Shown here: piece after piece, positions 16,979-24,182 of the stretch | How positions within the stretch are numbered: position 1 is the stretch's first letter | Layout of the letters: each line of letters starts with the position of its first letter | Assembly (NCBI GenBank): GCA_934792465.1 | Contig: CAKVOK010000051.1 | Coordinates: forward strand, 1-26,974 | Length of the DNA stretch: 26,974 bases | Origin: an uncultured Clostridia bacterium | GTDB lineage: Bacteria; Bacillota; Clostridia; RUG12999 | Direction of reading: 5' to 3' | Notes under the pieces: generated by a model | Databases searched by the model: none | What the model was told of the DNA's origin: nothing | The model's input: the letters and a program-made list of their open reading frames with translations, nothing else | Made by a program: the position numbers and the translations under genes

Positions 16979-17072
16979 TAGGCTCCCCTGTGTAAGGGCA
17001 CCGGAGTATGTCTGCGGCATACGTAGGCGTGCCTTGGTAGTGCTGTCGGCATAGCCGACTGAGGGGTTGTAG
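16979..17072. repeat. Palindromic intergenic repeat, partial copy B with insert
   Basis: Starts with the same terminal block as copy A (TAGGCTCCCCTGTGTAAGGG at 16979-16998) and ends with the same internal block (17042-17072 is identical to 16822-16852 over 31 nt). Between them sit about 43 nt absent from copy A, and the right-hand terminal inverted repeat is missing. So copy B is a rearranged or truncated relative lying directly beside copy A. The rest of 16738-17143 holds no supported gene. Confidence 0.7.
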
Positions 17073-17111
17073 ATTTTGCAGGATTTTAAGTAAAATTTGC
17101 ATAAAATTATA

Positions 17112-17120
17112 TGTTATAAT
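17112..17120 (+). promoter_or_regulatory. Extended -10 promoter element
   Basis: TGTTATAAT is a perfect extended -10 (TGnTATAAT). No good -35 lies at 16-18 bp; TTGCAT at 17097 is too close (12 bp). Predicted start near 17127, about 17 nt before the SLOG-family gene. Confidence 0.5.
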
Positions 17121-17143
17121 ATACGGAGAATAGGGAGAGTGTT

Positions 17144-17644
17144 ATGGAAGATTTTTCAAAAAGGCACGTATGCTGCTTTACGGGACACAGACCGGAAAAA
17201 TTGAATATTGCGGAGCGGGAGATTAGACGCAGACTCGAAGCGGCTATTGATGAAGCACTGAATGACGGATATACGGTTTTTATTTCCGGTATGTCACGCG
17301 GAGTGGATTTGTGGGCGGCGGAAATAGTTCTGAACAAACGCTCGGTTGATGAGAAGATAAAGCTTATCTGCGATTCGCCGTATAGGGGATTTGAAAAGCC
17401 TTGGAGCATCCCGGAACAGTATCGGTATAATAAGATAATACAAAGTGCCGACCGTGTTATATATCTTTCGGAACATTATTACAAAGGCTGTTTTCAGATA
17501 AGAAACTGCCATATGGTAAATAATTCATCCAGGGTGATTGCTGCATATACGGGGGAAAACGGCGGAACGAAGAATACGGTCGAATATGCGAAAAAAAGAC
17601 AGATAGAGATTGTTAATATACTTTTGCCGGAAGAAATTTGTTGA
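17144..17644 (+). CDS. YpsA/DUF1273-type SLOG-family protein
   Basis: A 166-residue cytoplasmic protein of the SLOG superfamily (Rossmann-like nucleotide/ligand-binding fold related to YpsA and DprA). Seen: CCFTGHRPEK at residues 10-19, the glycine loop GMSRGVDLWAAE at about 49-60, IPEQYRYNKIIQSADRVIYLS in the middle, and the ENGGTKNTVEYAKK block near 137-150. SLOG proteins are proposed to bind nucleotide-derived ligands; YpsA itself has been linked to division in some Firmicutes. No specific role can be assigned. Start ATG has GGGAGAG 4-10 nt upstream. It is not preceded by another gene on this strand within 400 bp and is followed by the HMA gene with its own promoter. Confidence 0.88.
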   Translation: MEDFSKRHVCCFTGHRPEKLNIAEREIRRRLEAAIDEALNDGYTVFISGMSRGVDLWAAEIVLNKRSVDEKIKLICDSPYRGFEKPWSIPEQYRYNKIIQSADRVIYLSEHYYKGCFQIRNCHMVNNSSRVIAAYTGENGGTKNTVEYAKKRQIEIVNILLPEEIC

Positions 17645-17653
17645 GGTTTGGTC

Positions 17654-17682
17654 TTGACAAATTATTCGCAAGGGTATATAAT
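17654..17682 (+). promoter_or_regulatory. Consensus promoter for the HMA-domain gene
   Basis: TTGACA (17654-17659), 17-bp spacer, TATAAT (17677-17682): exact consensus. Predicted start near 17689, which falls inside the dyad at 17682-17705, so a bound protein would block initiation. Confidence 0.88.
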
Positions 17683-17705
17683 ATAGTTAGTCAAATCTAA
17701 CCATA
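17682..17705 (+). promoter_or_regulatory. Operator-like dyad over the transcription start
   Basis: Arms TATAGTTAG and CTAACCATA are reverse complements at 8 of 9 positions, separated by 6 nt. The dyad begins at the last base of the -10 and covers the predicted start. The GTTAG/CTAAC arms resemble, loosely, DtxR/IdeR-type metal-regulator boxes (TTAGG...CCTAA); that likeness is inference. Placement strongly suggests a repressor site. Confidence 0.6.
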
Positions 17706-17720
17706 TAGGAGGTTGTGAAA

Positions 17721-18086
17721 ATGGATAATATGTCAACGATTGTAATATGTGCGATACTCGCTCTTGTCTGCATATTTGCGGTTTTGAGCTATGTGAAGAA
17801 GCTGAAAAGCGGATGCTGCGGCAGCGGCGGGGGAGAGATAAGGATTAAGCCGGCAGATACGAATACCGAGCATTATCCGAACAAAATTACGGTGTATGTG
17901 GACGGAATGACCTGCGGCGCCTGTAAGCTGCGTGTGGAAAATGCGTTCAATAGGAAAGACGGCGTTTATGCAAAGGTGAATCTGAAAGGTAAATATGCGG
18001 AGGTGTGGTCTATGACGCCGCTGAAGGAATTTGATGTGCGCGAAACCGTTGAGGGAATAGGATATGCATATGTAAAAACGGTATAA
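17721..18086 (+). CDS. Small membrane-anchored HMA (heavy-metal-associated) domain protein
   Basis: A 121-residue protein. Residues 6-24 are one transmembrane helix; residues 25-36 are a basic stretch then GCCGSGGGE, reminiscent of the small FeoB-associated Cys-rich membrane proteins; residues about 55-121 are an HMA fold with metal-binding motif GMTCGAC (C65, C68), followed by the expected beta-alpha-beta pattern ending VEGIGYAYVKTV. Likely binds a soft metal such as Cu(I), or Zn/Cd, near the membrane; partner unknown, since no CopA/FeoB gene is in the window. I choose the ATG at 17721: AGGAGG lies 8 nt before it, whereas the in-frame GTG six nt upstream would be only 2 nt from the site. Preceded by a consensus promoter and operator-like dyad; followed by a strong terminator hairpin. 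Confidence 0.82.
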   Translation: MDNMSTIVICAILALVCIFAVLSYVKKLKSGCCGSGGGEIRIKPADTNTEHYPNKITVYVDGMTCGACKLRVENAFNRKDGVYAKVNLKGKYAEVWSMTPLKEFDVRETVEGIGYAYVKTV

Positions 18087-18109
18087 TCAGGCGTATGAAT
18101 GAATAGATA

Positions 18110-18147
18110 AAAGACTGTCAAAAGGTGTACTTTTTGACAGTCTTTTT
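18110..18147 (+). terminator. Intrinsic terminator after the HMA gene
   Basis: Stem AAAGACTGTCAAAA with TTTTGACAGTCTTT around a GGTGTAC-containing loop, ending in TTTTTATT. The A-run on the 5' side makes it potentially active on both strands. The central 24 nt (18116-18139) recur in inverted orientation at 18253-18276. Confidence 0.85.
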
Positions 18148-18281
18148 ATTATATAATAATTATAGCATATATTTCCTTAAAAAGCAATATTTTTTTGAAA
18201 TTTTTGTTAAAAAAGACGAATATTTTTACTTTTTTAAATTCGATGGGACTATTGTCAAAAAGTACACCTTTTGACAATAGT
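18116..18281. repeat. Inverted pair of palindromic hairpins flanking an AT-rich core
   Basis: The 24-nt core at 18116-18139 is present as an exact reverse complement at 18253-18276. Each copy is itself a hairpin (TGTCAAAA...TTTTGACA). The outer arm bases differ between copies but stay paired: AGAC/GTCT on the left and ACTAT/ATAGT on the right. Between lie about 113 nt of very AT-rich DNA with no gene. This looks like a small element with palindromic terminal inverted repeats, or two related terminators in opposite orientation. No target duplication was recognised. Confidence 0.7.
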
Positions 18282-18380
18282 TCACATTTAAAATTTTTAT
18301 GTCTATGAAATATGTAAGCCGCAAAAATCCATTGTTATAAATTGATTAATAAGCATTTATATCAAGGTGTATAAGATGTG

Positions 18381-18407
18381 TACCCTTAAATATCTTGTTT
18401 AAGGGTA
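18381..18407. repeat. Perfect 10-bp hairpin upstream of the large surface-protein gene
   Basis: Arms TACCCTTAAA (18381-18390) and TTTAAGGGTA (18398-18407), 7-nt loop. No T-run follows on either strand. A weak promoter-like pair (TTGTTT at 18395-18400, 16 bp, TAAAAT at 18417-18422) overlaps the right arm, so it could be an operator; a second short palindrome (ACTAAA-g-TTTAGT) lies at about 18440-18452. Role uncertain. Confidence 0.45.
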
Positions 18408-18491
18408 AATGTAGGATAAAATACTATGTTATGCGGTTTTACTAAAGTTTAGTATGTGACATTCAGAAAAAATATAAGGAGGGGGATTTTT

Positions 18492-18509
18492 ATGCCTGAC
18501 ACTTCGTGA
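18492..18509 (+). CDS. Possible five-codon leader peptide (MPDTS)
   Basis: ATG-CCT-GAC-ACT-TCG-TGA is preceded at 6 nt by AAGGAGGGGG (18476-18485), the strongest ribosome site in this part of the window. The real surface-protein gene starts 47 nt later with a weaker site (GAAAGG). It could be a translated leader that sets translation of the next gene, or the remains of an older gene start cut off by rearrangement. Too short for any homology argument. Confidence 0.35.
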   Translation: MPDTS

Positions 18510-18555
18510 GTGCAGATTTGCTCGACAAAATTTAAATTACGAAAGGATTTTGATT

Positions 18556-21500
18556 ATGAAAAAAGTATTAAGTTTTATTTTAAGTGTTTGTATGGCGATA
18601 ACTATAATGCCGATTTGCACAAATGCAGAAACATTAAAAAGCGGGAAGTTGAACGATACTGTAACATGGACATATGACAGCAGCAAAACATTGACAATAG
18701 ACGGCAGCGGCGGATTTGGTATTGACAGGAACACATCCATAGAAAATTCGCCTTGGTACGATCTGGACATAGAGAATATTGTAGTCGGAAAGGGTATAAC
18801 AGGTATAGGCACAAGAGCATTAAGTATATATACTTTGCGGAATACGCATAAGATTAAAAATATAAAAATTCTGAACCCGGATACCGTTGTGGTAGGATAT
18901 GAAGCCTTTGATCAACTCAGCGCGGATAATGTGGAATTTGCCGGAAAAGTAAAGCTGAGTGATTTAGGAGCTTTTTCGAGATGCTATGGTCTGCATGAAA
19001 TCGAGCTTGCCGATACTCTCATTATTCCGTGGCGTTCATTTGAAAATTCGGGACTGAAAAAAATCAAAATACCGGACACAACCGCAATAATAGGAGAGTA
19101 TGCTTTCAGAGGATGCTATTTGGAAGAGGTTACAATTCCTCAGAAACTTTTGGCAGTCGCCAATGGTGCGTTTGATGTCCCGGATAACAGTAATTTGCTG
19201 CCGGAGGGACAGGAATACTATGGAATACAAACTGTCAACTATGGCGGAAATTCCTCACAGTGGAAAAAAATTATTTTTGAGGATGGCAACAGTGAATTGA
19301 CATCGGCAAAGATAAATTACTCAACACCGGTAACAAGCGGAAAGTTTGGAAATAACGTAACTTGGAGTGTGAAAGGTGATACGCTTAATATATCCGGCAG
19401 TGGGGAAACCGGAAACGATGAGTACAATATGTCGGGTACCGGCAAATATGCATATCCGTTATTTTTAACGCTTGAGTACAGCAATGTGGTTATAGACGAG
19501 GGGATAACATGCATATCGCATGATGCATTTGACGAATCGATAGCCCAAGGCGGCAGCGATAAGGGATACAATCTGAGCAATACATATTACAGAAACCATA
19601 TGAAAACACTTCATTTGCCCAAAAGTCTGACCGAAATAAAGGATGGTGCATTTAATAATTGTAAGAACCTTACCGATGTATACTATAGCGGAACAAGAGC
19701 TGAATTTCAGAAAATCAAAACCGACAGCTATAATGATTCCTTAAATAAGGCGGTCATTCATTGCAGCGACGGTGAAGCGGAGGGCGCTTTGGCTGAGGAA
19801 GGCACGGTAAATTCGGATATATCATGGAAGCTGTACGGAAACGGAACACTTGTTATAAGCGGCAAAGGAGCAATGCCTGATTACGACAGCCGGTTAAATA
19901 CACCTTGGTACAGAATAGACACACCTGACACGCTGAAAATAAAAAAAGTAAAAATCGGGAACGGAATAACAAGAGTGGGAAAAGAATCATTTAATGGTTG
20001 CTATTATATTGAATCGGCAGAGCTTGGGAATACTGTTGAATCGATAGGCACATATGCTTTTATCGGATGTGACAATCTGAAGTCGTTAACATTGCCGCTT
20101 AGTCTGAAGAGTATTGAATATAATGCTTTCGGAAACATAGAACGTGCACTTACTGATATATATTATCAAGGAAGAGAAAGTGACTATAAGAATATTACGA
20201 TTGACAAAGTCAATAAAGTCCTTTCATATGCAACAATTCACTATTTGGGTGAACAGGAGCAACAGGGAAAGGTTACCGGCATAAAACTTGATGAATCATC
20301 AATATCAATGAACGAAGGTGATACAAAGAAGCTTACGGCAACAATTATTCCGGATAATGCAACCAATAAAAATGTTACATGGGCATCATCAGATGAGAAA
20401 GTTGCAACAGTTTCAAACGGCTTAATTACGGCGTTATCGGTTGGAACAACAACAATTACAGCAACGACCGAAGATGGTGGAAAAACGGCAAGCTGCAAGG
20501 TTGAAGTAAAGTATTCGGGTGAATATTATACTGTGAACGGAAAGACATTACCGTTTAGCGGATATGAACCCAATAAGCCTTGGGATAACTGTTGGACTTT
20601 TGCGCAAAATATATATGAAAAAATATGGGGGACAGATGAAGGTGACAATTTGCTTCGTTCTCTTGAAAAGGAAAAACGAAAAATAACGGAAACAAATGTA
20701 CGAAATTTTATACTTTCATCTGAATTAGGTGCAAATATACGTGTTGAGGACGGAAAAAATTTAAATGAACATTCCATGATATTAGTGCAAAAAAACAATT
20801 TGGGATTTACGGTATATCATGGAAATTATGATGGTAAAATAGCATTTACATACTATACTTATGATGAATTTGCCAATCTATATAAAGAATATTTGTATTT
20901 TGTATATATTGAATATCCGAATGCACCGGAATATAAAAAGACCCCACAAAATATTACTATAGATGCGTTTGGAGAAAAAACATACGGTGATAATAGTTTT
21001 AAGATTAGTGTAGTGTCTGATGAAACGGCGAAGCTTACGGCATTTACATACGAGAGCGATAACACAGATGTTGCGGAAATAACGACCGACGGAAGTGTAA
21101 CAATTAAGGCGGCAGGCGAGGCAAATATCACGGTTAAAGAACCGGGCAATGACGAATATGCTCCGTTTGAAAAGACGGTGAAACTTGTTGTTAAGAAAAA
21201 GGCTGTAACTGTTAAGTCTGTTGACCTTAAAAACAAAACCGCAGTTTTAGACGGTGTTCTTGCGGAGGACGCTGAAAAAGTATTGCTTGATTTCGATAAA
21301 ATCACTATTGAGCAGGGCGAAGCCGTTGACGAAACAACTTCAAATATCATTTTGAAAAACTTTGTGCTGAAAGGCGACAAGGCAGCAAATTACGAGATTA
21401 CAACCGAAAGTTTGTCGAGCACAATAGCAAACGATAATATTGTAGATATAACAATAACGGCAGAAAACGGTGTTGTAACAGGTGCGGCAAAATACATAAA

Positions 21501-22317
21501 AGGCTCATCCGTAACAGTGACAGCAACCGCAAACAGCGGATACAGCTTCGCAGGTTGGTATGTGGACAATGCAGCAGTATCAACCGAAAGTACATACACA
21601 TTTACGGCAGAAAATGACACGGCACTTACCGCAAAATTTGAAAGAATCCGCTCTTCAGGCGGTGGCGGAGGTGGAAGCAGCAGTTCGTCCTCATGTACAA
21701 TTAAATTGGATACAAACGGTGGAAACGAGCTTAAAAATATCAGTGTAAAAAGAGGTCAGACAATAGGCACGATAACAGAGCCGACAAAGGACGGATATGT
21801 ATTTACGGGCTGGTATTCGGATAAAGCACTTACAAAGCCGTACAACAAGGACGAAAAGGTAACTGCTTCAACAACTCTTTATGCGGGTTGGAAAATAGAC
21901 CCCGTTCGCCAGCTGATACTGACTATCGGCAAAAAGGACGCAACGGTGTTCGGACAGTCCAAATCAAACGATGTTGCACCGAAAATCGTAAACGACCGAA
22001 CAATGCTTCCGGCACGTTTCGTAGCAGAAAGCTTAGGGGCAAAGGTCGAATGGGACGGCGAAAAAGAGCTTGTTACAATTACGGGCAAAAATTCGGAAAC
22101 AGGCGAAGATGTAACTATTCTTATCACAATTGACTCTGAAATTGCAAAAGTGAACGGGAAAGAAGTTAAACTTGATTCGCCGGCATTTGTTGAAAATGAC
22201 CGCACCTATACGCCTATTCGCTTCATTTCCGAACAGCTTGGTGCAAGCGTTGAATGGAATGAAGAAGAACAGCAGGTAATCATTACAAAAGTCTTGTCGA
22301 CAGAAAAAGAAAATTAA
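18556..22317 (+). CDS. Large secreted modular surface protein (BspA-type LRR, Ig-like, peptidase-like, copper-amine-oxidase-like domains)
   Basis: A 1253-residue exported protein. Signal peptide: residues 1-26. Residues about 28-565: three 'SGKxxxxVxWxxxxxxTLxIxGxG' capping modules, each followed by BspA/LRR_5-type leucine-rich repeats (e.g. YAFIGCDNLKSLTLPLSLKSI). About 573-655: bacterial Ig-like (BIG2) domain (VTGIKLDESSISMNEGD...). About 656-793: a domain with NCWTFAQNIYEKIWG (C679), EHSMILVQ (H739) and VYHGNYDG (N757), which looks like a papain/NlpC-like cysteine-peptidase fold. About 795-962: MBG/YDG-like region. About 964-1030 and 1048-1114: InlB/Flg_new repeats (GYSFAGWY, GYVFTGWYSDKALT) split by a Gly/Ser linker. 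About 1115-1253: copper-amine-oxidase-like N-terminal domain repeats (RTMLPARFVAESLGAKVEW, RTYTPIRFISEQLGASVEW), a probable wall-attachment module. No LPXTG. ATG at 18556 preferred (GAAAGG 9 nt upstream) over a TTG two codons earlier. Codon use is visibly more AT-rich than in the upstream genes. Likely adhesin or glycan/peptide-binding protein. Confidence 0.85.
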   Translation: MKKVLSFILSVCMAITIMPICTNAETLKSGKLNDTVTWTYDSSKTLTIDGSGGFGIDRNTSIENSPWYDLDIENIVVGKGITGIGTRALSIYTLRNTHKIKNIKILNPDTVVVGYEAFDQLSADNVEFAGKVKLSDLGAFSRCYGLHEIELADTLIIPWRSFENSGLKKIKIPDTTAIIGEYAFRGCYLEEVTIPQKLLAVANGAFDVPDNSNLLPEGQEYYGIQTVNYGGNSSQWKKIIFEDGNSELTSAKINYSTPVTSGKFGNNVTWSVKGDTLNISGSGETGNDEYNMSGTGKYAYPLFLTLEYSNVVIDEGITCISHDAFDESIAQGGSDKGYNLSNTYYRNHMKTLHLPKSLTEIKDGAFNNCKNLTDVYYSGTRAEFQKIKTDSYNDSLNKAVIHCSDGEAEGALAEEGTVNSDISWKLYGNGTLVISGKGAMPDYDSRLNTPWYRIDTPDTLKIKKVKIGNGITRVGKESFNGCYYIESAELGNTVESIGTYAFIGCDNLKSLTLPLSLKSIEYNAFGNIERALTDIYYQGRESDYKNITIDKVNKVLSYATIHYLGEQEQQGKVTGIKLDESSISMNEGDTKKLTATIIPDNATNKNVTWASSDEKVATVSNGLITALSVGTTTITATTEDGGKTASCKVEVKYSGEYYTVNGKTLPFSGYEPNKPWDNCWTFAQNIYEKIWGTDEGDNLLRSLEKEKRKITETNVRNFILSSELGANIRVEDGKNLNEHSMILVQKNNLGFTVYHGNYDGKIAFTYYTYDEFANLYKEYLYFVYIEYPNAPEYKKTPQNITIDAFGEKTYGDNSFKISVVSDETAKLTAFTYESDNTDVAEITTDGSVTIKAAGEANITVKEPGNDEYAPFEKTVKLVVKKKAVTVKSVDLKNKTAVLDGVLAEDAEKVLLDFDKITIEQGEAVDETTSNIILKNFVLKGDKAANYEITTESLSSTIANDNIVDITITAENGVVTGAAKYIKGSSVTVTATANSGYSFAGWYVDNAAVSTESTYTFTAENDTALTAKFERIRSSGGGGGGSSSSSSCTIKLDTNGGNELKNISVKRGQTIGTITEPTKDGYVFTGWYSDKALTKPYNKDEKVTASTTLYAGWKIDPVRQLILTIGKKDATVFGQSKSNDVAPKIVNDRTMLPARFVAESLGAKVEWDGEKELVTITGKNSETGEDVTILITIDSEIAKVNGKEVKLDSPAFVENDRTYTPIRFISEQLGASVEWNEEEQQVIITKVLSTEKEN

Positions 22318-22322
22318 AACAA

Positions 22323-22368
22323 AAGAGGGTGCAGAAAAGCAATTTCGTTTTTCCGCACCCTTAAAATT
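22323..22368. terminator. Bidirectional terminator between convergent genes (copy 1)
   Basis: AGGGTGC at 22326-22332 pairs with GCACCCT at about 22355-22361, and the inner A-run and T-run extend the stem. On the minus strand the stem is followed by CTCTTTTGTTTT, a good U-tract for the DUF4380 gene; on the plus strand the tail is weaker (TTAAAATTT). A very similar hairpin lies at 24171-24214. Confidence 0.75.
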
Positions 22369-23291
22369 TATCTTACATATTTTTCGATGTTGCATTCTAT
22401 CTCGTCCTCGCTAAGCTCGAACGGAGCAACCTCATCGATTATATTCCAGCGTTCCGTATGGCATACACTCTCGCCGTTTGCTATTTCTTTCAGCGTTCCG
22501 AGAGCTTCCATTTCAAGGAAATAGTTGTTTGTAAACGTTTCGAAATTCATTCCGCCGTCGGGATATTCGCCGTCTTTTACAAAATCAAACTGCTTGATGA
22601 AAAGGTAATCTTTCAGCAAATATGCGGCATAGCCTTTCTCGTTTGTAGAGCCGAGCTTGAATTTGTTTTCGTTGTTCTTGTCCTGGCGGAGCATTATGTA
22701 TTTCTTTCCCCATGTCACACGCTCGTCCGACATATCGGCATACGGCCAAAGAGCCAAAAGTCTGTTCGAAAGAAGTCCCGTATCTCTCGTTGTCTGCGGT
22801 ATGATTTCCGTACCGCCGGCATTCAATACCGAAAGACCCCAGGAAGCGATTTTTATGGGCCATGCGCCCATGTTCGTCACTTTGTTGTGTACCGTTACGC
22901 TGCCGTCTTCTGCCATTTCGACCGATACCTGCATTTGCAGATTTGTAAATTTCTGCGGCGGCGGTGTGAGTATTACGCCCGAAGCCGTTGTTTCATAGGC
23001 GATAGGCTGATTTTCCGGATAGTAGCACTGCGGACAGAGTTCCGGACTTACCCAAAGTCTGTGACCTCCGTAGTTGTACCATGTATCATCATCAAAATAA
23101 TGCTTGTCGGACAAATCAACAAAACATTCTTTGTTCACATCTTCAAAAAATATATTGTGCTTTCCCGCAATTCCGTATCTTATTATACGGGGGCCGATAT
23201 CCAGAGTTGCGAAAAGCTCATGCTTTCCGTTGGAAATTCTGATACAGCTTCCCCATGGTTCGTATTTTACTTTTTCTACCGTAATAGACAT
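22368..23291 (-). CDS. DUF4380 family protein (mutarotase-like fold)
   Basis: A 307-residue cytoplasmic protein (no signal or membrane segments) matching the DUF4380 family, which shares the beta-sandwich of aldose epimerases. Seen: the N-terminal CIRISNGKHELFATLDIGPRIIRYG block with the GPRI motif, then YNYGGHRLWVSPE (typical GGHRLW), VTNMGAWPIKIASWGLSVL in the middle and the acidic NYFLEMEALGTL near the end. Carbohydrate or sugar-related ligand binding is likely from the fold; catalytic activity is unknown. I choose ATG at 23289-23291: GGAG lies 6 nt before it; two upstream in-frame ATGs give extra residues (PMQGGG...) not expected in the family. Upstream is a 8-bp inverted repeat (AATCTCCT / AGGAGATT, 23341-23373) of unknown meaning. 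Confidence 0.83.
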   Translation of the reverse strand: MSITVEKVKYEPWGSCIRISNGKHELFATLDIGPRIIRYGIAGKHNIFFEDVNKECFVDLSDKHYFDDDTWYNYGGHRLWVSPELCPQCYYPENQPIAYETTASGVILTPPPQKFTNLQMQVSVEMAEDGSVTVHNKVTNMGAWPIKIASWGLSVLNAGGTEIIPQTTRDTGLLSNRLLALWPYADMSDERVTWGKKYIMLRQDKNNENKFKLGSTNEKGYAAYLLKDYLFIKQFDFVKDGEYPDGGMNFETFTNNYFLEMEALGTLKEIANGESVCHTERWNIIDEVAPFELSEDEIECNIEKYVR

Positions 23292-23340
23292 GATAATCTC
23301 CATTCCGCCGCCCTGCATCGGCAAAAATAATATAGTGTAA

Positions 23341-23373
23341 AATCTCCTATACAGGGCAAGAAATAAGGAGATT
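23341..23373. repeat. Inverted repeat upstream of the DUF4380 gene
   Basis: AATCTCCT (23341-23348) and AGGAGATT (23366-23373), a perfect 8-bp dyad with a 17-nt spacer. It lies 50-80 bp upstream of the chosen start, in the expected promoter zone, but no convincing -35/-10 pair was found (best: TTGCCC and TATATT with a 19-bp gap on the minus strand). May be an operator. Confidence 0.35.
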
Positions 23374-23434
23374 ATTAGCGCACATCGCCGTGTCGAGCTG
23401 TAGCGACGACTGTTCGGCGGTGCTGTTTAAGTTG

Positions 23435-23458
23435 AATAACGTGATTTTTCACGTTATT
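23435..23458. repeat. Perfect 10-bp hairpin 3' of tRNA-Arg
   Basis: Arms AATAACGTGA and TCACGTTATT around TTTT. It sits about 20 nt downstream of the tRNA 3' end (minus strand). No T-run follows it on that side, though TTATTTTTTT directly follows the tRNA. It may help end or process the tRNA transcript. Confidence 0.5.
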
Positions 23459-23478
23459 GCCTCCCCGAAAAAAATAAT

Positions 23479-23552
23479 GGCGTCCCGGACAGGAATCGAA
23501 CCCGTATTGGCAGAATCGGAATCTGCAGTCATATCCATTAGACCACCGAGAC
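23479..23552 (-). tRNA. tRNA-Arg (anticodon CCG)
   Basis: The minus-strand sequence folds as a tRNA: acceptor GTCTCGG pairs with CCGGGAC (7 bp, one G-T), anticodon stem GCAGA/TCTGC with loop TTCCGAT gives anticodon CCG (codon CGG, Arg), T arm ACGGG-TTCGATT-CCTGT, discriminator G, and encoded CCA. 74 nt including CCA. Its own promoter lies at 23567-23595. Confidence 0.96.
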
Positions 23553-23566
23553 ACATTTACTTTATT

Positions 23567-23595
23567 AGTATACCATAAAATCAGAATATTGTAAA
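23567..23595 (-). promoter_or_regulatory. Promoter for tRNA-Arg
   Basis: Minus-strand TTTACA (23590-23595) and TATACT (23567-23572) separated by 17 bp, ending about 14 nt before the mature tRNA 5' end. Confidence 0.75.
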
Positions 23596-23647
23596 GAGAA
23601 TTTTGGTATTTTTTTTAAACTTTTTTCAAGTTATCGCAAATATGCTC

Positions 23648-23677
23648 TTGACAAAACGCTTTTCGGTGCAGTATAAT
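23648..23677 (+). promoter_or_regulatory. Promoter for the HD-domain gene
   Basis: TTGACA (23648-23653), 18-bp spacer, TATAAT (23672-23677). Predicted start near 23684, leaving a leader of only about 15-25 nt. Confidence 0.8.
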
Positions 23678-23699
23678 AATAGCAGAATACAAAAGGGCA

Positions 23700-24182
23700 G
23701 TGATACGATTGATTATTCATTCAAAAAGAAATTTGAAAAAAACCGTGCTGCACCACGGGAAAGATATTTTGTTTTCCGACGGTATGCAGTCCGAGAAAAA
23801 ATATATTCAACACGGCGTTTTCAGCGTATACGACCATTCGGTAACGGTCGCACTGTTTTGCGTATGGCTGGCGAAATTTCTTCATATAAAGACAGACAGC
23901 CGTTCGCTTGTGCGAGGTGCGCTTCTGCACGATTATTTCTTATACGACTGGCATGTGCCGTCGTCCGAACACGGTCTGCACGGATTCACTCATGCCGCAC
24001 GTGCGCTGAAAAATGCGAAAAAAGATTTTAAGATTAATAAAAAAGAGGAGAACATGATACTTTCACATATGTTTCCTTTGAATCTTACTTTGCCGAAATC
24101 CCGTGAGAGCGTTATATTATGCGTATCAGACAAAGTCTGTGCGCTGTATGAAACTATACACGGAATAATTAAGAGGGTGTAG
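23700..24182 (+). CDS. Small HD-domain phosphohydrolase-like protein
   Basis: A 160-residue cytoplasmic protein of the HD superfamily. Metal-ligand pattern: H in IQHG/YDHS near residues 38-46, the HD pair in RGALLHDYFLYDW (about 72-84), histidines in HGLHGFTH (about 91-98), and a late D in CVSDKVCALYE (about 141). HD proteins hydrolyse phosphomonoester or nucleotide bonds using divalent metals; substrate here is unknown. Start is uncertain: GTG at 23700 lies only 2 nt after AAGGGC, while TTG at 23709 is about 12 nt after it; neither has ideal spacing and there is no early ATG. Its stop codon (TAG) lies within the left arm of the terminator at 24171-24214. Transcribed from its own consensus-like promoter, alone. 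Confidence 0.78.
   Translation: MIRLIIHSKRNLKKTVLHHGKDILFSDGMQSEKKYIQHGVFSVYDHSVTVALFCVWLAKFLHIKTDSRSLVRGALLHDYFLYDWHVPSSEHGLHGFTHAARALKNAKKDFKINKKEENMILSHMFPLNLTLPKSRESVILCVSDKVCALYETIHGIIKRV

Noticed and set aside
16753..17052. 99-codon minus-strand ORF
   Set aside because: It translates straight through the palindromic repeat copies A and B; composition and position fit repeat DNA rather than a gene.
20859..21380. 173-codon minus-strand ORF, hydrophobic, opposite the surface protein
   Set aside because: Antisense of Thr/Lys/Val-rich coding DNA gives Ser/Phe/Leu-rich pseudo-membrane sequence; no ribosome site.
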